Of a DNA stretch of 64,000 nucleotides, positions 34,589 to 43,852 are shown piece by piece. Position numbers and translations under genes: made by a program. Positions within the stretch are counted from its first letter, which is position 1. Each line of letters starts with the position of its first letter. The stretch comes from Nocardioides alpinus (GTDB lineage Bacteria > Actinomycetota > Actinomycetes > Propionibacteriales > Nocardioidaceae): assembly GCF_900112035.1 (NCBI RefSeq), contig NZ_FOKC01000014.1, positions 52,467 to 116,466 of the forward strand. Reading direction: 5' to 3'. Below the pieces are notes generated by a model. The model made no database searches. It had not been told where the DNA came from and worked only from the letters and a program-made list of their open reading frames with translations.

Positions 34589-35427
34589 TCAGACCTCCAG
34601 CCGCTTGTCGAGGCCGGTGACGGCCCAGCGCCACCCGACCGCCGAGAGGACCACGAGCACGCCGACGTTGACCGCGGCGAGACGCCAGTCGACGGTGTCG
34701 AGGCAGAACATCCGCGACAGCGAGACGCCGTGCCACAGCGGGGTGAGCCGCGCGACCCACTCGAGGACGGGCCCGAGGTTGGTGATCGGGAAGAAGGCGC
34801 CCGAGAAGAGCGTCAGCGGGAGCACGCCGAGACGGAACAGCACCCCGAAACCCTCCTCCGACCTCAGCCGCGCGGAGTAGCCGAAGACGAGCGTCGCGAA
34901 CGCCATCCCCACGAGCACCTGGGAGAGCCACGCGAGGAGCGGACCCCACCAGGTCTCGAACACCCCGAACGGAGCGAGCACCAGCATGAAGACCGCGCAC
35001 GCGGAGGCGACGCGGAAGAGCACGAAGAGGAGGAACGCGTTGACGAGGTCGCGGACCGCGAGCGGCGTCGCGAGCTGGGCGTAGAAGGTCTTGTGCCACT
35101 TGATGGCGCCCATGACCGGGTAGGTCGTCTCGCTGACAGCCATGGTCATCGCGTGCGCCGCGACGAGACCGGGCACGACGAAGGCGAGGTAGGACGTCGC
35201 ACCCTCGAGCTGGTCGGGGTCGCCCTCGATGAAGCCGCCGAGCAGGACTCCCATGGCGACGACGTAGAACAGCGGCGTGGCGAACGAGTTGACCACTCCG
35301 CCGCGCCAGGTGCGCTTGTAGACCGTCGCCCAGTAGTCGTACTGGCGGGCGACCCCCTCGACGACCGAGAGCGAGCCGGTCGGCCCGGCCGTGGGTCGGC
35401 TCGTCGACGGCGTCGTGCCGGTGGCCA

Positions 35428-35428
<1 letters not shown>
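34589..35428 (-). CDS. ABC-2 type permease
   Basis: A 279-residue permease homologous to its neighbour, with a VVPGLVAAHAMTMAVSETTY loop and six hydrophobic segments after a 40-residue Thr/Pro-rich N-terminus. Its ATG overlaps the ATPase stop by one base (TGATG), so translation is coupled. Confidence 0.92.
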
Positions 35429-36366
<938 letters not shown>

Positions 36367-36396
36367 TAGATCAGGCCGGGGACAACGCGGTAACCC

Positions 36397-36864
36397 CTAT
36401 TCCCCGACCGGCCGCGCTCCCCACTGCTCCTCGTAGGTCGCGTGGTTGCGCCCGCCGTCGGTGAAGTCGTAGGGCAGCGTCGGAACCAGCTCGCCCTCGC
36501 CGTCCTCGACGGTGACGAACAGCTCGTCCAGAGGTGTCACCCGGCTCTTCCACACGATCTCGGCCACCTCGTCCTGCACGCCGGTGTCCCCCGCGCCCGT
36601 GCTCCGGAGCTCGACCTTGACGCCGGCGCCGTTGGTGGGCGAGGACGGATAGCGCTTGAGCGTCAGCAGCTCGCGGATGCCGTCGAGCTCCTCGAGCTGC
36701 CGGCGGATGGCGGCGACCTCCTGGGTGCACTCCCCGCACCCCTCTTCGGCGGTCGAACCGTTCGTCGCGGAGCCGCCGGAGGAGCCGCCGGAGGAGCTGC
36801 ACGCGCTCGTCAGCAGCACGCCGACCAGCGCCATCACGATCGTGGGTCGCACCATGCGTGTCAT
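36397..36864 (-). CDS. Lipoprotein ending the WXG100-lipase cassette
   Basis: A 155-residue protein with a lipoprotein signal (VMALVGVLLTSACSSS; the LTSAC lipobox cysteine at about residue 22), then a Gly/Ser linker, a CGEC pair, and a compact alpha/beta-looking domain (EELDGIRELLTLKRYPSSPT and following). I do not recognise the domain. It overlaps the lipase gene by four bases. As a membrane-anchored last gene after a lipase with a secretion-type N-terminus it could be an immunity protein, or a substrate-binding helper. Confidence 0.8.
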   Translation of the reverse strand: MTRMVRPTIVMALVGVLLTSACSSSGGSSGGSATNGSTAEEGCGECTQEVAAIRRQLEELDGIRELLTLKRYPSSPTNGAGVKVELRSTGAGDTGVQDEVAEIVWKSRVTPLDELFVTVEDGEGELVPTLPYDFTDGGRNHATYEEQWGARPVGE

Positions 36865-38303
36865 CCTCTGGTGATCTGGAAGGTCGAGACGCCCTCCACC
36901 GTTCCGCTGAGGTAGCCATCCTGCTGCATCTGTCGGACCTGGTCCTGGATGGACCCGTTGGTCGACGCGTCGGCAGCGGCAGCGCCGTTCACGTAGTGGC
37001 GGATGGCGTGGTTGTCCGCGACGTCGGAGGACCCCTCGTCGTCGAACTTCACCGTGGTCCGGTGGGGATCGTCGGGGTTGTCCTCCCCGTCGAGCAGGGG
37101 CACCGCGTCACCGCGGTTCTCGAAGTGGATGGCACTGGTGCCCGAGGGCAGGTCCGGCACCTGGGCCGTCGGCGAGCCGGCCGTGACGACGTGCTGGACG
37201 TTGAAGTGGCGGTTGAAGTCGGGGTCGGCGGCCAACGACGTGGAGACCATGCCGCCCTGGGAGTGACCCACCAGCATGACGTCCTTGCCCTCGAGGCCGG
37301 CGTCGAGCATGGCCTGCTGGATGCCGTGACCGTAGGCGGAGTCCATCCCACCGATGAGCTGGTAGTTGGTCTCCATGTCGCGCGAGTGCTCCCCGTCCTG
37401 GGGGACCGGGCTCATGTCGTCGGTGCCGGGGATGTAGACGATGAATCTCTCCTGGCCGTTCTCGACGATCTTCTGGATCTGGATCGCCCCGTGACGGGTC
37501 GGGTCGTCGTTGTCGATCTCGTTGGTGTCGTTCAGCGACCTCATCAGGTCGGCCAGCGAGCCCGGCGCGTGCGACTGCGCCAGGGTGGGGTCGATGCCGT
37601 CGAGCTGGCGGACGTCGAAGGCCGTGTCGTTGCCGAGGAGCAGTGCCAGCAGCCGGGCGGCGTCGTTGGTGGTCGCCTGGTCGACCGGACCGTCGCCGGG
37701 GTTGAGCAGGCCGAGGCCCGGCACGAGCGACTCGAGCAGTCCTCCCCCGCTGTTGATGAGGTGCTGCGCGAGCTCGGGATGGTCGTGGAGCAGCTGGCCG
37801 AGGTCGTCCGCGAGCTGCGCCTTGAGCGCCTCCTGCTCCTCGGGAGAGAGGGTGGAGTAGTAGGCGTAGCTGATCCCTCCGGCGGCGAGCAGCGCCGGCA
37901 GCGCGGCCACGGTCCCGACGAGGAGGAGCTTGCCGAGCGCGTTGTCGAGCATCTCCGTCGCGTGCCTGGACAGGGAGTCGCTGGCCTTGAAGGCGGCCAC
38001 CACGGCGCGTACGCCGAGCGCGTCCGCCTCGATCCCGATGGCCCGCACGGTCAGGCCGTCGGTGCCGGTGGTGGCGTCGAGCACCTGGAGCTCGGCGTCG
38101 CCGAACGAGACCGGGGAGAGGATCGCCGACTCCAGAAGGTCACCGTTGGCCATGATCCGGGCGCCGAGACCGGCCATCTCCACGAAGTCGCCGGCCTGGC
38201 GCTCGTAGCGCTCGGCGAGCGCGAGCATCTGCTCGTAGCCGGCCTCGACGCCGTGCGAGCCGCCGGACACGGACTCAATCGGGGGCAGGGTGCTGCTGGT
38301 CAC
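36861..38303 (-). CDS. Lipase-like alpha/beta hydrolase with ESX-type N-terminal region
   Basis: A 480-residue protein. Residues 1-120 form a helical region with regular spacing (EAGYEQMLALAERYERQAGD), like ESX secretion-substrate N-domains; a hydrophobic stretch lies at about 126-149. The alpha/beta hydrolase domain (about 270-470) has GHSQGG with the nucleophile serine at about 348, and ENRGDAVPLLDGEDN and DNHAIRHYVNG as candidate Asp and His sites. Lacks an N-terminal signal peptide. Couples by GTGA overlap to the EspG-like gene and by ATGA to the lipoprotein gene. Lipid or ester hydrolysis is likely; export via a type VII system is inferred. Confidence 0.8.
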   Translation of the reverse strand: MTSSTLPPIESVSGGSHGVEAGYEQMLALAERYERQAGDFVEMAGLGARIMANGDLLESAILSPVSFGDAELQVLDATTGTDGLTVRAIGIEADALGVRAVVAAFKASDSLSRHATEMLDNALGKLLLVGTVAALPALLAAGGISYAYYSTLSPEEQEALKAQLADDLGQLLHDHPELAQHLINSGGGLLESLVPGLGLLNPGDGPVDQATTNDAARLLALLLGNDTAFDVRQLDGIDPTLAQSHAPGSLADLMRSLNDTNEIDNDDPTRHGAIQIQKIVENGQERFIVYIPGTDDMSPVPQDGEHSRDMETNYQLIGGMDSAYGHGIQQAMLDAGLEGKDVMLVGHSQGGMVSTSLAADPDFNRHFNVQHVVTAGSPTAQVPDLPSGTSAIHFENRGDAVPLLDGEDNPDDPHRTTVKFDDEGSSDVADNHAIRHYVNGAAAADASTNGSIQDQVRQMQQDGYLSGTVEGVSTFQITRG

Positions 38304-39268
38304 GAGGTCACCTCCGCGGCCCGCACGGCCAGCGCACGGGGCAGGTCGACCGGGCTCCTCCGCTCGATGCGGACCATGTTCCAGCCGTCGCGCGTGAAGG
38401 GGGTGAGGGAGCGCCACCCGTCGTGGAAGAGCACCCACTCGACGATTCCGGCCCCGGGTCGGCCACGTTCGCTGCGACCCATCACGGCGGCGTGCAGTCG
38501 ACCGCGCGACGAGCTCTCGAGCTGCTCGTGCCAGCGTCGTACGTCGGTGTCGTCGGCGGTCTCCAACGCGTCGAGCGAGACGCCGGTGAGCGTCATCCCG
38601 CTGTAGTCGGACGCCATCTGGTCGAGGAGCTCGAAGCGCCGGCGCTGGACGGCCTCGCCCGTGGCGAGCAGGAGGTCCCAGGGCGTCTCGACCACGTCGG
38701 GGAGGGGGTCGTCGTAGGTGCTCGCGCTGAGGGTGGCCGTGTCGACGTAGGCCGCGCGGCCGAGCTCGAGCCACCAGTCGTCGGCGGAGAGCCAGGACAG
38801 CTCGAAGGTGGCGCCGTCGCCGGTGGACAGGCACACGACCCAGTCGTCGAGGTTGCGGTGCCAGCTGCGGACGCGGACCTTGCCGCGCCGCAGGGCGACC
38901 AGCATCTCGAGCTCGACGGCGAGGACCGGGGCGTGCCAGACAGTGAGCACCGCGCGCCCCTCGACGGTGGGCGTGCCGTCCGCGACGAGGCCGGCTGCGA
39001 CGAGGACGTCGTCGACGTCGGTCTCAGCGGTCGCCGGTCCGGCGGCGGGTCCCGCAGTCGGCGGCGCAGGGTCGGGGGACATCGAGCCGAGCCGGTCGCC
39101 CAGGCTGTCGAGGGAGCCGGTGGAGACGACCATCTGCGCGGCGGGCGACTCGACCGCGGCGATCTCGGCGAAGCGGTCGATGGCGGCGCGGGAGAGCCGC
39201 ACGCGGCGTGGCGTGATGGTCTCCTGCTCGACCTCGTGGCCCTGGGCGTCCAGGAGGATCGCGTTCAT
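38300..39268 (-). CDS. EspG-like ESX-associated protein
   Basis: A 322-residue protein. A helical N-terminus (TITPRRVRLSRAAIDRFAEI) is followed by a mixed beta region with EMLVALRRGKVRVRSWHRNL, and the end reads WVLFHDGWRSLTPFTRDGWN, a C-terminus I associate with the EspG chaperone-like fold of type VII secretion. EspG proteins bind PE/PPE substrates in the cytoplasm. No other ESX core gene (EccB, EccC, EccD, MycP) is in this window. ATG overlaps the WXG gene stop. Confidence 0.7.
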   Translation of the reverse strand: MNAILLDAQGHEVEQETITPRRVRLSRAAIDRFAEIAAVESPAAQMVVSTGSLDSLGDRLGSMSPDPAPPTAGPAAGPATAETDVDDVLVAAGLVADGTPTVEGRAVLTVWHAPVLAVELEMLVALRRGKVRVRSWHRNLDDWVVCLSTGDGATFELSWLSADDWWLELGRAAYVDTATLSASTYDDPLPDVVETPWDLLLATGEAVQRRRFELLDQMASDYSGMTLTGVSLDALETADDTDVRRWHEQLESSSRGRLHAAVMGRSERGRPGAGIVEWVLFHDGWRSLTPFTRDGWNMVRIERRSPVDLPRALAVRAAEVTS

Positions 39269-39720
39269 CGTCCGCCTCCCGGCAGCTGGTCGGGCACGTC
39301 GAGCCAGTCCTTGTGGCCCTCGGGGGGCGGCTGGAAGGTGGAGAGCATCTCGTCGACGGGGTCGGGGGTCACCTTCTTGATCAGGTCGATCGCCTTGTCG
39401 GCGAGGTCGGCCAGCCGCGACTTCGCTCCTTCGATGAGGCCACGGACCCTGTGGGCGATCTCGCGGATCAGGTCCTTGAGCCGGTCGACCTCGTCGGCGT
39501 GGTGACGCAGCGCCTGCGCGGCGTCGTCGTGCTCGTCGGCCGTCCTGCGGAGCGCGACCGCACGCTCCGACATCCGCTCGCGCATCGCCTGTGCCGCGCG
39601 GCCCTCCCAGACGACGAGCTGGGACGACGTCACCAGCTGGTCGGCGTCGCTGCGGATCTCGGTGCCCTGCTCCGCCATCTGCGTGGCGAGGCGTCGGATG
39701 ACTGCGGTGTCTCCATACAT
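39265..39720 (-). CDS. WXG100-like protein
   Basis: A 151-residue helical protein. The first 100 residues are a helix-turn-helix hairpin with WEG at 38-40 between helices (LVVWEGRAAQAMRERMSE), the WXG motif; the helices have heptad-like spacing. An extra C-terminal helix and Pro-rich end (KVTPDPVDEMLSTFQPPPEG) make it longer than the usual 100 residues. AAGGAGA lies before the ATG. First gene of the ESX-like four-gene operon. Confidence 0.8.
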   Translation of the reverse strand: MYGDTAVIRRLATQMAEQGTEIRSDADQLVTSSQLVVWEGRAAQAMRERMSERAVALRRTADEHDDAAQALRHHADEVDRLKDLIREIAHRVRGLIEGAKSRLADLADKAIDLIKKVTPDPVDEMLSTFQPPPEGHKDWLDVPDQLPGGGR

Positions 39721-39844
39721 CTGCGTCTCCTTGACCCGAGGGCGCCGTGGCGGCTTGTGCTCTCAGATGCCCCGCCGGGGTGCGGTCCAAACCGGGTCGA
39801 CGTCGGGTGTGGATGAAGTGGGCCGCCGGCTTCGTGCGCCTGCC

Positions 39845-39850
39845 TACGCT
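39845..39850 (+). promoter_or_regulatory. -10 element of leaderless promoter for the DUF2071 gene
   Basis: TACGCT, six bases, then GTG at 39857; the intergenic space opposite also holds the promoter of the WXG operon. Confidence 0.55.
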
Positions 39851-39856
39851 GACGGT

Positions 39857-40609
39857 GTGAACGACCGCGTCGTCGAGCCCGTGTCGCCCCACGCTCCGGC
39901 GCTCAGCGGCGTGGTGATGATGAACCAGCACTGGCGCGACCTGACCTTCCTGCACTGGGCCGTCGACCCCGCCGAGGTCGCGCACCGGATGCCGCCCGGC
40001 ACACGTCCTGACACGATCGACGGGGCCACCTATGTCGGGCTCATCCCGTTCCGGATGGTCGACGCCGGGGTCGGCCGCGGCCCGGGTGTCCCGTGGCTCG
40101 GGTCGTTCCTCGAGACCAACGTCCGGCTCTACTCCGTCGACGGGACGGGCCGCCGCGGCATCGTGTTCCTCAGCCTCGACGCCGACCGCGCTGCGGTGGT
40201 GCTCGGGGCCCGTGCGGCGTTCGGCCTGCCGTATCGCTGGGCGCGGATGCGCTACGCCGCGCGTGGTGACGTCCACACCTACGACGCCCGCCTCCGCTCG
40301 CCCGGCACCCGCGCGGCCAGCCACATCGTCGTCCGTGCCGGGGCCCGCAGGGAGAGCACGCCGCTCGACGACTTCCTCAGCGCGCGGTGGGGGCTGCACC
40401 AGCGGTGGTTCGGCCGGACTCTCCACGTCCCCAACACGCACGAGCCCTGGCCGGTCCACGACGCCGAGGTGCTGGCCCTGGACGACGAGCTGATGGCATC
40501 GGTGGGCCTGCCGGGTCTCGCCTCCCGGGCGCCTGACCACGTGGGCTTCAGCCCTGGCGTGTTCACGGAGTTCGGGTTCCCGGGGGACGCGGCGAGGCCG
40601 CGCCCCTGA
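39857..40609 (+). CDS. DUF2071 (YqjF-like) protein
   Basis: A 250-residue protein that starts VNDRVVEPVSPHAPALSGVV and contains NQHWRDLTFLHWAVDPAEVA, the YqjF/DUF2071 beginning, then TNVRLYSVDGTGRRGIVFLS. The fold is related to acetoacetate decarboxylase; biochemical role is unknown. GTG start is leaderless. It ends 2 bp before the convergent regulator. Confidence 0.9.
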   Translation: MNDRVVEPVSPHAPALSGVVMMNQHWRDLTFLHWAVDPAEVAHRMPPGTRPDTIDGATYVGLIPFRMVDAGVGRGPGVPWLGSFLETNVRLYSVDGTGRRGIVFLSLDADRAAVVLGARAAFGLPYRWARMRYAARGDVHTYDARLRSPGTRAASHIVVRAGARRESTPLDDFLSARWGLHQRWFGRTLHVPNTHEPWPVHDAEVLALDDELMASVGLPGLASRAPDHVGFSPGVFTEFGFPGDAARPRP

Positions 40610-40611
40610 CG

Positions 40612-41484
40612 TCAGGGCCGGACCGGGGCGGCCCACGACGCGAGCAGCTCGAGCCGCTCGGCTGACGGCGACCCGGGCTCGGCGGTGTAGACGATGAGCG
40701 CGAGGCCGGGCTCCGCCGTGATCGCCAGCTCCTCGTAGGCCAGCGTCAGCTCGCCGACCACGGGGTGGTCGAACCGCTTCGTCCCGGAGCCGTGGCTGCG
40801 TACGTCGTGGTCGGCCCACAACCGGCGGAAGGTGTCGCTCCGGGTGGACAGCTCGCCGACCAGCTCCTGCAGGCCACGGTCGTGCGGATCACGGCCGGCA
40901 TCGGCGCGCATGACCCCGACGCACATCGCTGCGAACAGGTCCCAGTCCGGGTAGAAGTCCCGCGACGCCGGGTCGAGGAACTGGAAGCGGGCCAGGTTGG
41001 GGGTCCGTCCTCCCTCGCCGATCAGGTGCGAGTAGAACGCCCGTGCCAGCGCGTTGGTGGCGAGCACGTCCTGGTGCTGGTCACGGACGAATGCGACTCC
41101 GCGGGTGAAGGCCTCGAGGGTCCAGTGCAGGCCCGGCCGCGATGCCGACCGGGAGGTCGTACGTCGTCGGCCGCGGCCGGAGGTGGGGATCCCGTCGACC
41201 GCTCGGGCGAGGTCGAAGAGGTGGTCACGCTCGGTGTCGTCGAGCCGGAGTGCGCCTGCCAGTGCCTCCAGCACACCCGAGGAGGCACCGCCGATCTGTC
41301 CGCGCTCGAGGCGCGCGTAGTACTCGACGCTCAGGCCCGCGAGCGTCGCGACCTCGCTGCGCCGCAGGCCCGGCACGCGTCGCGAGCCGCTGACGGGCAG
41401 CCCGACCTGGTCGGGGGTGATGCGGGCGCGACGGGTGGTGAGGAACTCACGTACCTCGTGGCGTGCGTCGTCGCTGTGGTCCAC
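40612..41484 (-). CDS. XRE regulator with MmyB-like sensory domain
   Basis: A 290-residue regulator. An N-terminal XRE helix-turn-helix (RRSEVATLAGLSVEYYARLE) follows a 25-residue lead, then a C-terminal MmyB-like PAS domain (VAFVRDQHQDVLATNALARA) that may bind a fatty acid or other small hydrophobic ligand. GTG start with TAGGCT six bases upstream (41491-41496, leftward). Its target may be the divergent lipoprotein-acetyltransferase pair. Confidence 0.92.
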   Translation of the reverse strand: MDHSDDARHEVREFLTTRRARITPDQVGLPVSGSRRVPGLRRSEVATLAGLSVEYYARLERGQIGGASSGVLEALAGALRLDDTERDHLFDLARAVDGIPTSGRGRRRTTSRSASRPGLHWTLEAFTRGVAFVRDQHQDVLATNALARAFYSHLIGEGGRTPNLARFQFLDPASRDFYPDWDLFAAMCVGVMRADAGRDPHDRGLQELVGELSTRSDTFRRLWADHDVRSHGSGTKRFDHPVVGELTLAYEELAITAEPGLALIVYTAEPGSPSAERLELLASWAAPVRP

Positions 41485-41490
41485 CCTGCG

Positions 41491-41496
41491 AGCCTA
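41491..41496 (-). promoter_or_regulatory. -10 element of leaderless promoter for the XRE regulator
   Basis: Leftward TAGGCT, six bases before the GTG at 41484. Confidence 0.6.
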
Positions 41497-41595
41497 GGTC
41501 CCGTCGGGCCGCTCCCACAGGGGCGAGGGGTGTCCTGCCGGTGCACCCCTCGGCAGTGCCTTCCTGTCGGGTCGGGGAGGACGTTGACTGGAGGC

Positions 41596-42132
41596 ATGGA
41601 CTCGCTCACCCGCACCGGATCACTCGGCGTCACGGCCGTGGCGCTGGCGGTCGGCACGACCGCTGCCGGCTGCGGCGCGGACGGGGCGGACGTACGCCCG
41701 TCACCGACCACGTCGTCGTCACCCGCGAGCCCGAGCAGCTCGACGCCGAGGACCCCGACCCCGCAGGAGGACCGCATGAGGATCATCGTCACCATCGGGG
41801 AGCAGCGGCTCGCTGCGACGCTCACCGACAGCGCCGCAGCCTCGGACCTGGCACAGATGCTCCCCCTGACCATCGACATGACCGACCACGGTGGGGTCGA
41901 GAAGACGGGCCCGCTGCCCGGCCCCCTCTCGCTGGCCGGACAGCCCGAGGGCGCCGATCCTGACCTGGGCGACGTCGGCTACTACGCGCCGGGCCAGGAC
42001 CTGGTCCTCTACTACGGGGACCAGGGCTACTACCCCGGCATCGTGGTCCTGGGCCGGCTCGCGGAGGGCGCCGCGGACCGGGTGGCAGCGACGGCGGGCT
42101 CCGTGACGGTGACCGTGGAGGCTCGGCCATGA
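41596..42132 (+). CDS. Cyclophilin-like-fold lipoprotein
   Basis: A 178-residue lipoprotein: signal ending GTTAAGCGADG, a Ser/Thr/Pro linker, then a 115-residue domain starting MRIIVTIGEQRLAATLTDSA with the pattern DVGYYAPGQDLVLYYGDQGY, the cyclophilin-like_2 fold (PF18050 type) related to bacterial SlpA/cyclophilin-like proteins. Function is unknown. GGAGGC precedes the ATG. It overlaps the acetyltransferase start by ATGA. Confidence 0.85.
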   Translation: MDSLTRTGSLGVTAVALAVGTTAAGCGADGADVRPSPTTSSSPASPSSSTPRTPTPQEDRMRIIVTIGEQRLAATLTDSAAASDLAQMLPLTIDMTDHGGVEKTGPLPGPLSLAGQPEGADPDLGDVGYYAPGQDLVLYYGDQGYYPGIVVLGRLAEGAADRVAATAGSVTVTVEARP

Positions 42133-42725
42133 GCGATCCCGTCACCCTCGCGGACTTCCTCGCCCACGTGCGGCGCGGTGCGCTGATCCGGGGCGGCTCC
42201 CCCGAGCACCACTTCATGCACGGCGCAGCCCAGGAGGCGTTGCGGATCGTCGCGGACATCAACACCGGCTACCGCACCCCAGAAGAGGTGCGGGACCTCC
42301 TGTCCGAGCTCACCGGCCGACCGGTCCACCACTCCGTCACGGTGTTCCCCCCGTTCCACAGCGAGTTCGGCCAGAACCTCGAGATCGGCCGGGACGTCTT
42401 CATCAACCTCGGCTGCCGGTTCCAGGACACGGGCGGCATCACGATCGGGGACGGTTCCCTCATCGGGCACGGCAGCACCCTCACCACCCTCAACCACAGC
42501 GTCGATCCCGAGCGGAGGACCGACATGGTGCCGGCGCCGGTGACGATCGGTCGCCGGGTGTGGCTCGGGGCAGGCGTGACGGTCGTCCCGGGGGTGACGA
42601 TCGGGGACGGCGCTGTCGTCGGTGCCGGCTCGGTCGTCACCCGGGACGTCGCGGCCGACACCATCGTCGCCGGGGTGCCGGCCCGGCTCATCCGGGAGAC
42701 GGGGTACGCCAGCTCTCCAGACTGA
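42129..42725 (+). CDS. Maa/NodL-like sugar O-acetyltransferase
   Basis: A 198-residue left-handed beta-helix transferase. Hexapeptide repeats include GGITIGDGSLIGHGSTL, RRVWLGAGVTVVPGVTIGDG and AVVGAGSVVTRDVAADTIVA, with the catalytic histidine in LTTLNHSVDPE. It follows the maltose/galactoside acetyltransferase plan. Substrate unclear. Coupled to the lipoprotein gene. Confidence 0.94.
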   Translation: MSDPVTLADFLAHVRRGALIRGGSPEHHFMHGAAQEALRIVADINTGYRTPEEVRDLLSELTGRPVHHSVTVFPPFHSEFGQNLEIGRDVFINLGCRFQDTGGITIGDGSLIGHGSTLTTLNHSVDPERRTDMVPAPVTIGRRVWLGAGVTVVPGVTIGDGAVVGAGSVVTRDVAADTIVAGVPARLIRETGYASSPD

Positions 42726-42850
42726 CCCCGACTCTGGCCCGGCCGCTGCACCCTGAGCGAGCTCAGGGTCGGACCGGGGCTGATCCCGATGGCGGGCAGC
42801 GACCGCGCGGAGGAGGCTGGAGCCACACGCCACGAACCCGGAGGACCACC

Positions 42851-43099
42851 ATGAACGACATCCGCTCCGCCTTCGCCCGTCAGGGCCTCATGCGGTCGAG
42901 CGACCGCGCGATCCTGGGTGGGGTGTGCGCCGGGATCGGACGCCGGCTCGGCCTGACCCCGTGGGTCGCACGCCTGCTGTTCGTGGTGCTCCTGATGGTC
43001 CTGCCGGGCAGCCAGCTCCTCATCTACCCGGTGCTCTGGTTCGTGATGCCTGCCGAGGACAGCCTCGTCGCCGCGACCCACGCGACGAGAGATCAGTAG
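42851..43099 (+). CDS. PspC-domain membrane protein
   Basis: An 82-residue protein with one PspC domain: SSDRAILGGVCAGIGRRLGL and RLLFVVLLMVLPGSQLLIYP, giving one or two membrane helices. PspC-domain proteins sense envelope stress or act as partners in phage-shock responses; this is a minimal form. GGAGG lies before the ATG. Confidence 0.9.
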   Translation: MNDIRSAFARQGLMRSSDRAILGGVCAGIGRRLGLTPWVARLLFVVLLMVLPGSQLLIYPVLWFVMPAEDSLVAATHATRDQ

Positions 43100-43163
43100 A
43101 AATGCGGATGCCGCTGTCGGAGGACAGGGGCACACTCGGAGCCATCACCCTGGGGAGGGACAG

Positions 43164-43355
43164 ATGATCCACACCATCCTGCGCCGCAGCGCACACGCCG
43201 ACCAGCTCGAGGCCGAGGTCCGCGACGCACGCTGCTGCGACGACACCGACCGATGCCCGTCCTGCCGGGCCAAGCTCGTCGAGGTCCGCGCTGCCCGCCG
43301 CGATGCGGTGCTGCACTCGATCGCCTCGGTGCGTCCGCGACGCGCGCCCCACTGA
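43164..43355 (+). CDS. Possible small Cys-containing protein
   Basis: A 63-residue basic protein MIHTILRRSAHADQLEAEVR and onward with CCDDTDRCPSCRAKL, three cysteines, possibly a partial zinc knuckle. A GGGGAGGGA site precedes the ATG by three to eleven bases, supporting translation. Family unknown. Confidence 0.55.
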   Translation: MIHTILRRSAHADQLEAEVRDARCCDDTDRCPSCRAKLVEVRAARRDAVLHSIASVRPRRAPH

Positions 43356-43382
43356 CGTACGAGAAAAAACTCCTAGGGTCGA

Positions 43383-43406
43383 TGTCGAGGAGCCCGCCGG
43401 CCGATC
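43383..43406 (+). promoter_or_regulatory. Candidate ECF42-type promoter for the second DGPF gene
   Basis: TGTCGA at 43383-43388 and GATC at 43403-43406, 14 bases apart, 49 bp upstream of the DGPF start. Same signature as 9168-9190. Confidence 0.5.
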
Positions 43407-43454
43407 GACGTACGTGCGAGAAGACTCATCGACCCACCCACAGGAGTGATCGCA

Positions 43455-43829
43455 ATGCCACGTTTCATGGGATTCGTCCGGATGGAAGAGAACATCGGCA
43501 CGCCGCCGCAGTCGCTCTTCGAGGCGATGGACGCCCACATCGGTGAGCGGGCGGCCGACGGCCGGTTCGTCGACGGCGGTGGGCTCTACGGCACCGAGGA
43601 CGCCGTCAACTTCGTCGTTCGCGGCGGCGAGGTCAGCCGGGTCGACGGCCCCTACGCCGAAGCCAAGGAGATCGTGGGCGGCTGGTCGATCATGGAGTAC
43701 GCCACCGTCGAGGACGCCGTCGCCGACATGCAGGTCTTCGCCGAGCTCCACGCGACGCACTGGCCCGAGGTCACCGTCGTGTCGACGCTGCGCCAGATCT
43801 CCACCGGGCCCGAGGCGCCCGGCGACTGA
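43455..43829 (+). CDS. DGPF/YCII-related protein 4
   Basis: A 124-residue protein of the YCII/DGPF fold, with VDGPYAEAKEIVGGWSIMEY in place of the DGPF consensus and a MPRFMGFVRM start. Partner of the second ECF42 sigma factor, which starts 23 bp later. CAGGAG precedes the ATG by ten bases. An alternative ATG lies at 43446. Confidence 0.88.
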   Translation: MPRFMGFVRMEENIGTPPQSLFEAMDAHIGERAADGRFVDGGGLYGTEDAVNFVVRGGEVSRVDGPYAEAKEIVGGWSIMEYATVEDAVADMQVFAELHATHWPEVTVVSTLRQISTGPEAPGD

Positions 43830-43840
43830 GCAACGCTCAC

Positions 43841-43846
43841 TACGCT
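43841..43846 (+). promoter_or_regulatory. -10 element of leaderless promoter for the second ECF42 gene
   Basis: TACGCT, six bases, GTG at 43853; suggests the sigma gene is also expressed independently of the DGPF gene. Confidence 0.5.
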
Positions 43847-43852
43847 GGCCCC

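Noticed and set aside
38300..40819. An 839-codon form of the EspG-like gene.
   Set aside because: The upstream part runs through the WXG gene and its promoter out of frame; the ATG at 39268 overlaps the WXG stop as expected.
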